Positions 1-5,871 of a stretch of DNA of 5,871 nt are shown here, one piece after another. The DNA lies in NCBI GenBank assembly GCA_027619655.1, contig JAQCHR010000258.1:1-5871 (forward strand). The letters are read 5' to 3'. Made by a program: the position numbers and the translations under genes. The notes beneath the pieces are model-generated. The model was given only the letters and a program-made list of their open reading frames with translations, did not search any database and was not told the origin of the DNA. Numbering within the stretch: the stretch's first letter is position 1; each line of letters begins with the position of its first letter. The DNA is from Pseudomonadota bacterium. GTDB taxonomy: Bacteria > Pseudomonadota > Alphaproteobacteria > UBA8366 > GCA-2717185.

Positions 1-33
1 TGCCGCGATATGATCGAGTTCGCCGAGTATCAT
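1..33 (-). CDS. Possible 5' end of a leftward gene, VOC/glyoxalase-like start (partial)
   Basis: Read on the minus strand, an ATG at 33-31 opens a frame that stays open to the window edge and gives MILGELDHIAA. A Leu-Asp-His-Ile-Ala string within the first ten residues is typical of vicinal-oxygen-chelate (glyoxalase/bleomycin-resistance/extradiol dioxygenase) proteins, where the His is often a metal ligand. Only 11 codons are visible, so the family call rests on a short motif. No good Shine-Dalgarno precedes the ATG; the place where one would lie falls inside the inverted repeat at 38-60. The gene would be divergent from the ferredoxin operon. The alternative is the 3' end of a plus-strand gene: the frame ending in TGA at 11-13 is compatible but gives too few residues to judge. 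Confidence 0.38.
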   Translation of the reverse strand, partial: MILGELDHIAA

Positions 34-37
34 GCCA

Positions 38-60
38 GCCGGCCCGTGCCCCGGGCCGGC
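38..60. repeat. Perfect 9-bp inverted repeat, GC-only stem
   Basis: The arms GCCGGCCCG (38-46) and CGGGCCGGC (52-60) are perfectly complementary around a 5-nt loop (47-51). The stem is all G/C and would be very stable in RNA from either strand. No T-run follows on either side, so it is not a canonical intrinsic terminator. If the minus-strand start at 33-31 is real, this hairpin lies 4 nt upstream of it and covers the expected ribosome-binding region. It could also be a DNA-level operator for a dimeric regulator. Confidence 0.6.
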
Positions 61-103
61 GGAACGCGGCCCCTTGTCCCCGGCGGAAATGCGGGGCCGC
101 CAT
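56..103 (+). repeat. Imperfect ~24-bp tandem duplication
   Basis: The 9-mer CCGGCGGAA occurs at 56-64 and again at 80-88, exactly 24 bp apart. Each copy is followed after one or two bases by GCGG and a C/G-rich tract, so 56-79 and 80-103 look like two diverged copies of one unit. The repeat overlaps the right arm of the 38-60 inverted repeat and both arms of the 66-100 one. It may be a tandem regulator site or a decayed duplication. In such GC-rich DNA a chance 9-mer match is possible. Confidence 0.35.
66..100. repeat. Perfect 8-bp inverted repeat with long loop
   Basis: The arms GCGGCCCC (66-73) and GGGGCCGC (93-100) are perfectly complementary across a 19-nt loop (74-92). CCCC at 78-81 could instead pair with GGGG at 93-96, so two mutually exclusive foldings are possible. 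It follows directly on the 38-60 inverted repeat, and no T-run is present. The role is unknown; it lies between the presumed divergent genes and upstream of the promoter candidate. Confidence 0.45.
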
Positions 104-111
104 AAATAGAC

Positions 112-140
112 TAGGAATAGCCCGGGCCGAAATCTATATT
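112..140 (+). promoter_or_regulatory. Candidate promoter of the ferredoxin operon
   Basis: The intergenic region turns AT-richer at about 101-120 and 130-142. TATATT at 135-140 matches five of six bases of the sigma-70 -10 consensus. Seventeen bases upstream, TAGGAA at 112-117 is only a poor -35 (three of six). If used, transcription would start near 147 and leave a leader of about 55 nt before the ATG at 203. A weak -35 would fit an activator-dependent promoter, but no operator for a named regulator is recognisable. This is a pattern match only. Confidence 0.28.
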
Positions 141-188
141 TTCCGCCCGGCGCCGCCGACAGGGCGCTTCGAACCAATATCTGGGTGT

Positions 189-193
189 GGAGG
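189..193 (+). promoter_or_regulatory. Shine-Dalgarno that decides the ferredoxin start
   Basis: GGAGG at 189-193 lies 9 nt upstream of the ATG at 203. An in-frame GTG at 185 would add six residues (MWRKRD), but it lies upstream of this ribosome-binding site and has none of its own, so the ATG at 203 is preferred. Confidence 0.7.
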
Positions 194-202
194 AAAAGGG
201 AC

Positions 203-517
203 ATGACGGAACCGACCTGGCAACTTGTTGCCCCCGCGAGCGACATCAAGCCGGACGAGCCGAAGAAGTACAAGGTCGCCGGCGAGGAAATCGCCCTCTA
301 CAACGTCGATGGCGATATCTACTGCACCGACAACATCTGCACCCACGCCTATGCCTCCATGGCCGACGGCTTCCAGGACGGCGAGGAAATCGAGTGCCCG
401 CTGCATGAGGGCCGCTTCAACATCAAGACCGGCGAAGGTCTCTGCGCGCCCATCGTGGACGACCTGAAGACCTTCGAGGTCAAGGTCGAAGGCGGCGATG
501 TCTTCGTGAAGATCTGA
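203..517 (+). CDS. Rieske [2Fe-2S] ferredoxin of the ring-hydroxylating oxygenase type
   Basis: This is a 104-residue soluble protein, the usual size for the stand-alone ferredoxin of multicomponent Rieske non-heme iron oxygenases (BphF/NagAb-like). It would pass single electrons from a reductase to the terminal oxygenase in the cytoplasm. The cluster ligands are all visible: Cys46-Thr-His48, sixteen residues, then Cys65-Pro-Leu-His68, the CxH...CxxH pattern. The following GRF (70-72), TGEGLCAP (76-83) and DLKTFEVKVEGGDVFV stretch match the C-terminal part of this family. There is no signal peptide or membrane anchor, which argues against a respiratory Rieske protein. The next gene starts 2 bp after its stop. 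No oxygenase alpha or beta subunit and no reductase is in the window, so the partner must be elsewhere. A role as redox partner of another enzyme is the alternative. The family call is firm; the substrate is unknown. Confidence 0.93.
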   Translation: MTEPTWQLVAPASDIKPDEPKKYKVAGEEIALYNVDGDIYCTDNICTHAYASMADGFQDGEEIECPLHEGRFNIKTGEGLCAPIVDDLKTFEVKVEGGDVFVKI

Positions 518-519
518 CC

Positions 520-1707
520 ATGACCGGCGTTCTGGACGGTATCCGCGTACTCGATTTCGGCCGCTACATCGCCGGCCCGTGGTGTGCGGCGCTGCTGGGC
601 GATTTCGGCGCCGATGTCATCCGCATCGACAAGCGCGGCGGCAGCGAGGACCGCCATGTCCTGCCGATGAGCAAAGAGGACAATGCCGGGGCGATGTACC
701 TGCAGATGAACCGCAACAAGCGGGGCATGACGCTCGACCCGACCAGGCCGGAAGGCCGGGAAATCCAGCAGCGCATGCTGGCGCAGGCCGATGTCGTCGT
801 CGCCAACCTGCCGGAAAAGGCGCTCAAGGCGCTGGGGCTCGATTACGAGACCCTGACATCGATCAAGCCGGACATCATCCTGGTGTCGGCAACCGCCTTC
901 GGCACCACCGGCCCCTATGCGACCAAGGTCGGGTTCGACCTGGTGGCGCAGGCGATGTCCGGCGCGATGCACCTGTCGGGCCAGCCGGGACAGCCGACCC
1001 GGTCGTATTTCCCCTGGGTCGATTATGGCACCGCCACGCTGGCCGCGCTGGGCACCATGGCGGCGATCATGCATCACAAGGCAACCGGCCAGGGCCAGCG
1101 CGTGCAGGGGTCGCTGCTGCATACGGCGCTGGCCAACGGCAATTCGGCCATGATCGAACAGGCCATCGCCAAGCCGAACCGGGAAGGCAGCGGCAATCTG
1201 GGCCAGGTCAGCGCGCCATCCGACAGTTACAAGACCAAGGACGGATCAATCATCGTGCTGACCCTGGGCGAGCACATGCACAAGCGCTGGGCGAACCTGA
1301 TGGGCGAGGACCACTGGCTGACCGACCCGCGCTACGCCAATGACGAATTGCGCGCCGCAGTGGGCAAGGTCATCAGCGCCCGCATGCAGGAATGGTGTTC
1401 GACCCGCACGACCGAGGAAGCGCTGGCCGAACTGGAAGGCGCCAGGCTGCCCGCCGCCCCGGTGCTGACCCTGCAGCAATCGCTGGAGAACGAGCATATC
1501 CAGCAGGCCGGGTTCCTGAAGATGACCGACTATCCGGGCCTGCCGACCCCGGCGCCGATGATCGACACGCCCATCAAGCTGTCGCAGACGCCCGGATCGA
1601 TCCGCCGGCGGCCGCCGCAGCTTGGCGAGCATACGGACGAGATACTGGGCGAACTCGGGCACAGCGCGGGCGAAATCGCGGCGCTGCGGGAAGCCGGGGC
1701 GGTCTAG
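520..1707 (+). CDS. Family III (CaiB/BaiF) CoA-transferase
   Basis: At 395 residues this is the normal length for class III CoA-transferases, which move CoA between acyl-CoA and carboxylate through an aspartyl-CoA mixed anhydride. The N-terminus (LDGIRVLDFGRYIAGPWCA, about 5-23, then LGDFGADVIRID) is the family signature. GFDLVAQAMSGAMHLSG spans 138-154. Asp168 in WVDYGTATLAALG occupies the position of the catalytic Asp (Asp169 of formyl-CoA transferase), so the enzyme should be active. The C-terminal segment PPQLGEHTDEILGELG (365-380) is also typical. It begins 2 bp after the ferredoxin stop with only a weak GAAG at 508-511 as ribosome-binding site, suggesting translational coupling. Known members act on formate/oxalate, carnitine, succinate/malate, bile acids and aryl acids. 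Sequence alone does not say which, so no symbol is given. Pairing with the ferredoxin suggests catabolism of an aromatic or other hydroxylatable acid (inference). Confidence 0.93.
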   Translation: MTGVLDGIRVLDFGRYIAGPWCAALLGDFGADVIRIDKRGGSEDRHVLPMSKEDNAGAMYLQMNRNKRGMTLDPTRPEGREIQQRMLAQADVVVANLPEKALKALGLDYETLTSIKPDIILVSATAFGTTGPYATKVGFDLVAQAMSGAMHLSGQPGQPTRSYFPWVDYGTATLAALGTMAAIMHHKATGQGQRVQGSLLHTALANGNSAMIEQAIAKPNREGSGNLGQVSAPSDSYKTKDGSIIVLTLGEHMHKRWANLMGEDHWLTDPRYANDELRAAVGKVISARMQEWCSTRTTEEALAELEGARLPAAPVLTLQQSLENEHIQQAGFLKMTDYPGLPTPAPMIDTPIKLSQTPGSIRRRPPQLGEHTDEILGELGHSAGEIAALREAGAV

Positions 1708-1730
1708 AACATGCGGCGGGGCATGGCGCG

Positions 1731-2486
1731 ATGAAGGAAGTCCCCTACCCCGCCGGCACCGTCATCTACCGCGAGGGCGATGCCAGCAATGCGGCCTTCG
1801 TCATCGTCGACGGCGAGGTGGCGGTCGAACGCGCGGCGGGCGAAACCACCGTCCCGCTGGCGGTGCTGAGAGCCGGGCAGATTTTCGGCGAGGTGGGCAT
1901 CATCCGCAACCGGGCGCGTTCCACCACCACCCGGGCCCGGACGGACACGACCCTGATCGTGATCACCAGGGCGGATTTCGACGCGGCCTTCGGCGGCGAA
2001 AACCCGATGGCGCTGAACATCCTGCGCATGCTCTGCGAACGGCTGAGCGACGTGACCCAGCGGGTCTATGAAGGGGAAATCCACGCCGGCGTCGCAGTGG
2101 CGGGCGTTTCGGAAATCAAGCTGCTGCCCGGCACGCCCGCGGTCGAATCACAGATCGGGCGGGACGGAATCGTCATCGACCGCCTGCCCTTCCGGGTCGG
2201 CCGCCGCGCCGTCGCCGGCGAACCGCCCAGCAAGACCCAGGCGGAGTTGTTGCTGCTGACCACGAAGCCCTACGAAATGGCGCCGATGCATTTCGTCATC
2301 GAGGACGATCATGGCCGCCTGACCCTGCGTGACCTAGGCAGCGTGCTGGGCACACTGGTCAACGGCACCCGCATCGCGCCCTTCGAGGGTTCCGACAGCG
2401 CGCCGCTGAAGCTCGGCGTCAACCAGATCCTTGTCGGTGGCCTCGATTCATCGATTTCGTTCAACCTGGTCATCGAGGGCCGCTGA
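1731..2486 (+). CDS. Cyclic nucleotide-binding domain plus FHA domain protein
   Basis: A 251-residue cytoplasmic protein with no signal peptide. Residues ~5-110 form a CNB (Crp-like) domain: PAGTVIYREGD (7-17), the FVIVDGEVAVE strand pair, and a phosphate-binding cassette Phe52-Gly-Glu54 ... Arg63-Ser-Thr-Thr, close to the canonical FGE(x)n(P)RAAT, so cAMP or cGMP binding is plausible. A linker (~111-150) leads to an FHA-like domain (~152-250) with Gly157-Arg158, His187, DLGS (201-204), GT (207-208) and VNG (210-212). No DNA-binding helix-turn-helix follows the CNB domain, so it is not a Crp/FNR transcription factor. Two positions that contact phosphothreonine in well-studied FHA domains look replaced (Ala184 for Ser, Leu206 for the Asn of NGT). 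The ATG at 1731 is the first in-frame start near the domain; GGCGGGG at 1715-1721 is a modest ribosome-binding site. It lies 23 bp after the CoA-transferase. Likely a second-messenger-responsive adaptor; its target is unknown. Confidence 0.85.
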   Translation: MKEVPYPAGTVIYREGDASNAAFVIVDGEVAVERAAGETTVPLAVLRAGQIFGEVGIIRNRARSTTTRARTDTTLIVITRADFDAAFGGENPMALNILRMLCERLSDVTQRVYEGEIHAGVAVAGVSEIKLLPGTPAVESQIGRDGIVIDRLPFRVGRRAVAGEPPSKTQAELLLLTTKPYEMAPMHFVIEDDHGRLTLRDLGSVLGTLVNGTRIAPFEGSDSAPLKLGVNQILVGGLDSSISFNLVIEGR

Positions 2487-2504
2487 GCCCGCGAGCCACG
2501 ACAC

Positions 2505-2509
2505 GGAGG
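2505..2509 (+). promoter_or_regulatory. Shine-Dalgarno of the DUF1194 gene
   Basis: GGAGG at 2505-2509 lies 5 nt before the ATG at 2515, in the 28-bp gap after the CNB-FHA stop. It fixes the start at the beginning of the signal peptide and excludes longer in-frame starts such as the one at 2431, inside the upstream gene. Confidence 0.7.
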
Positions 2510-2514
2510 CGCAT

Positions 2515-3225
2515 ATGACCCTTCGACGCCTTGCCCTGCTTTTCCTCGCCATCGCCTGGTCGGCGCTGCCGCTGCGGAGCGCGCTTTCGGAAGAGGTCGA
2601 CCTCCAGCTCGTACTCGCCGCCGACGGCTCCGGCTCCATCGACGACGACGAATTCCGCCTGCAGCGAGCCGGGTATGCCGCCGCCATCACCGACGAGCGC
2701 GTGCTGAACGCGATCCGGTCCGGGTATCATCAGGCGATCGCCATTGCCTTCGTCGAATGGGGCGCGCCTGAATCGCAGCACACCATCGTCGACTGGACGG
2801 TCATTCGCGATGCGGCATCGGCCCGGGATTTCGCCGACAGGCTGCTGGCCGCCCCGCGCGTCGCATACGGATACAACTCGATCAGCAACGCCATCGACTA
2901 TTCGGCCCGCCTGATCCGGGAAAGCGGCCATGCCAGCCCGCGCAAGATCATCGATATTTCCGGCGACGGCCCGCAGATGAACGGCCAGCCGCTAGCGCCC
3001 GTCCGCGCCCTGGCTATTGGCGAGGGCATCACGATCAACGCCCTTGTCGTCGCGGCGGATGGCGGGCGCTTCCCCGGCATGTCCGGCGAGGCGTTGCTGC
3101 AACACTATCAGCTCGATATCATCGGCGGCCCTGGCGCCTTTGCCATGACAGCGAATGGCCGGCAGCGTTTCGCCCATGCCATCCTGAACAAGATGATCCG
3201 GGAAATTGCGATGGCGACGCCATGA
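2515..3225 (+). CDS. Secreted DUF1194 (von Willebrand factor A-like) protein
   Basis: A 236-residue protein. The N-terminus MTLRRLALLFLAIAWSALP, Arg-rich then hydrophobic, is a Sec signal peptide, with a plausible signal peptidase I site after Ala-Leu-Ser25. The mature protein is therefore predicted to be periplasmic. It matches DUF1194, a vWA-like family common in Alphaproteobacteria: Asp37-Gly-Ser39-Gly-Ser41 is the metal-ion-dependent adhesion site (DxSxS), followed by EWGAPESQHTIVDWTVI (81-97), ISGDG (148-152) with the second Asp, and IIGGPGAFA near the C-terminus. The usual third metal ligand (Thr in the GTSIS-like loop, from memory of the family) appears to be Asn121 in YNSIS. The protein contains no cysteine, whereas relatives as remembered often have one before IGGPGAF. 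Such folds normally mediate protein-protein contacts; the specific role of DUF1194 is not known. Its stop overlaps the MFS start by 4 bp. Confidence 0.88.
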   Translation: MTLRRLALLFLAIAWSALPLRSALSEEVDLQLVLAADGSGSIDDDEFRLQRAGYAAAITDERVLNAIRSGYHQAIAIAFVEWGAPESQHTIVDWTVIRDAASARDFADRLLAAPRVAYGYNSISNAIDYSARLIRESGHASPRKIIDISGDGPQMNGQPLAPVRALAIGEGITINALVVAADGGRFPGMSGEALLQHYQLDIIGGPGAFAMTANGRQRFAHAILNKMIREIAMATP

Positions 3226-4490
3226 CGGCAACCACGGCAACGACAGCGGAAGACAGGCCGCCGGGTATCGTGCGGCTGGTGGCGACGGTGTTCCTGCCCT
3301 TCGCGGGCGGATATTTCCTGTCCTACCTGTACCGCTCGATCAACGCGATCATCGCCCCGCAACTGGTCAGCGAGGTGAACCTGAGCGCGGGCGACCTGGG
3401 CCTCATGACCTCGGCCTATTTCTTCGCCTTCGCCGCCTTCCAGATCCCGCTGGGCATGCTGCTGGACCGGTTCGGGCCGCGCCGGGTGCAGGCGGCCTTC
3501 CTGCTGGCGGCGGCCCTGGGGGCGTTCCTGTTCTCCATCGGCGACAGCAAGATCACCCTCATCCTGGCCCGCGCCATGATCGGCCTGGGCGTCGCGGGGG
3601 GGCTGATGTCCTCGTTCAAGGCGATCACGATCTGGTTTCCGCAGAACCGCTGGCCGCTGGTCAATGGCTGTTTCATGGCGATGGGCGGGCTGGGCGCGGT
3701 CTCCTCCACCGTGCCGCTGGAATTCGCGCTGCATTACACCGACTGGCGCGGCGTGTTTGTCGGCCTGGCCGCGGCCACGATCTGCGTGTCCAGCATCATC
3801 TTCCTGACCGTGCCGGAAAAGAAGGCCGGTCCGGTGGCGCCGCCGTCGCTGCGCGACCAGTTGGCCGGGATCGGCCATATCTACACCAGCCGGCTGTTCT
3901 GGCGCCTCGCGCCGATTGCCGTGACCGCGCTGTCCGCCAACATGGCGATCCAGTCACTCTGGGCCGGCCCCTGGCTGCGCGATGTCGCCGGCTATTCCCG
4001 GGACGCCATCGCCGAACACCTGTTCATCCTGAACGCGATCATGACCGTGGGTTTCGTCGCCTGCGGCGTCGTCACCGACCTGTTCGAACGGCGGGGCTTC
4101 ACGCTGAGCCAGGTGATGGGCAGTGCGACCCTGATCTTCATGGCGGCGCAGGGCGCCGTGGTCTTCCAGGTCGCGCCGACGGGGTTATGGCCCTGGGTGA
4201 TCTTCGGGCTGACGATGAACTTCACCGTGCTGGCCTATACCCAGCTGACCCGCTATTTCCCGCCGCATTATTCCGGGCGGGCGATCACGGCGCTGAACCT
4301 GCTCGCCTTCGGCGGGGTGTTTTTCGCGCAATCGGCCATCGGCTGGATCATCGACCTCTGGCCGCCGGACGCGAACGGCGGATACCAGAAAATCGGCTAC
4401 ACCGCCGCCTTCGGGGCCGTCCTCGCGATCCAGGTCGTTGCCTTCCTCTGGTTCCTGATCCCCGGCAAAGCCGCACCGCCGCCGGAATAA
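3222..4490 (+). CDS. MFS transporter, 12 transmembrane helices
   Basis: A 422-residue inner-membrane protein with twelve hydrophobic segments, estimated by eye at about 17-40, 59-81, 90-106, 111-135, 146-168, 176-196, 228-248, 264-285, 296-316, 322-342, 352-378 and 392-414. The central cytoplasmic loop is at ~197-227. MFS motif A is intact in the loop between helices 2 and 3: Gly78-Met-Leu-Leu-Asp82-Arg-Phe-Gly-Pro-Arg-Arg88. LARAMIGLGVAGG (115-127) matches the motif B region of helix 4. Its ATG shares four bases (ATGA, 3222-3225) with the DUF1194 stop and no clear Shine-Dalgarno is present, so translation is probably coupled. The sequence suggests a proton-coupled symporter or exporter of small organic anions or drugs, but the substrate cannot be read from it; import of the compound handled by the CoA-transferase is a reasonable guess. 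It is the last gene of the run and ends 8 bp from the convergent prfC stop, with no visible terminator. Confidence 0.92.
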   Translation: MTATTATTAEDRPPGIVRLVATVFLPFAGGYFLSYLYRSINAIIAPQLVSEVNLSAGDLGLMTSAYFFAFAAFQIPLGMLLDRFGPRRVQAAFLLAAALGAFLFSIGDSKITLILARAMIGLGVAGGLMSSFKAITIWFPQNRWPLVNGCFMAMGGLGAVSSTVPLEFALHYTDWRGVFVGLAAATICVSSIIFLTVPEKKAGPVAPPSLRDQLAGIGHIYTSRLFWRLAPIAVTALSANMAIQSLWAGPWLRDVAGYSRDAIAEHLFILNAIMTVGFVACGVVTDLFERRGFTLSQVMGSATLIFMAAQGAVVFQVAPTGLWPWVIFGLTMNFTVLAYTQLTRYFPPHYSGRAITALNLLAFGGVFFAQSAIGWIIDLWPPDANGGYQKIGYTAAFGAVLAIQVVAFLWFLIPGKAAPPPE

Positions 4491-4498
4491 GCGGGCGA

Positions 4499-5871
<1,373 letters not shown>

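Noticed and set aside
349..1122. Long minus-strand open frame opposite the ferredoxin and CoA-transferase
   Set aside because: It is antisense to two confidently identified genes, its composition is rich in Arg, Gly, Ala and His as expected of GC-rich shadow frames, and it shows no domain or ribosome-binding site.
1392..1730. N-terminal extension of the CNB-FHA frame upstream of 1731
   Set aside because: The open frame continues through the CoA-transferase gene, but that stretch is out-of-frame coding sequence. The CNB domain begins right after the ATG at 1731, and no in-frame start lies just upstream.
1731..2486. Crp/FNR-family transcription regulator
   Set aside because: The CNB domain matches, but the C-terminal part is FHA-like, with no helix-turn-helix.
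3108..3878. Minus-strand open frame of 256 codons opposite the DUF1194 and MFS genes
   Set aside because: It is low-complexity, very rich in Arg, Gln, His and Asp and antisense to a clear membrane protein; it is a shadow of GC-rich codon usage.
4463..4473. Small inverted repeat CGGC-AAA-GCCG near the MFS stop as a terminator
   Set aside because: It has only four base pairs, lies inside the coding region and has no T-run on either side.

Overview
The window is GC-rich, densely coding DNA with short intergenic gaps. It resembles an alphaproteobacterial (Rhodospirillales-like) chromosome. That placement is inferred from base composition, the DUF1194 and CaiB/BaiF-type proteins and the general look of the proteins, not from a marker gene. 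No tRNA, rRNA, insertion sequence, phage gene or CRISPR array is visible.

Layout. Positions 1-33 (minus strand) probably hold the first codons of a leftward gene whose start resembles a VOC/glyoxalase-fold protein. Positions 34-202 are non-coding. They contain two strong GC-rich inverted repeats and an imperfect ~24-bp duplication, then an AT-richer stretch with a weak promoter candidate and a clear Shine-Dalgarno. From 203 to 4490 five plus-strand genes run head to tail with gaps of 2, 23, 28 and -4 bp: a Rieske [2Fe-2S] ferredoxin, a family III (CaiB/BaiF) CoA-transferase, a cyclic-nucleotide-binding plus FHA two-domain protein, a secreted DUF1194 (vWA-like) protein, and a 12-helix MFS transporter. 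They are probably one transcription unit. Only 8 bp beyond, convergent on the minus strand, lies prfC (release factor 3), which runs off the right edge and lacks its N-terminal ~77 residues here.

How the genes may work together (inference). The ferredoxin would carry electrons to a Rieske-type oxygenase that is not in this window. The CoA-transferase would activate or exchange a carboxylic acid as its CoA thioester. The MFS protein could move the substrate or product. The CNB-FHA protein and the exported vWA-like protein look like a sensing or scaffolding pair attached to this metabolic core. The combination is the most unusual thing here: two catabolic-type genes, a cytoplasmic second-messenger/FHA protein, an exported vWA protein and a transporter in one apparent operon. 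Each protein belongs to a known family. The joint function is not apparent from sequence and no substrate can be named.
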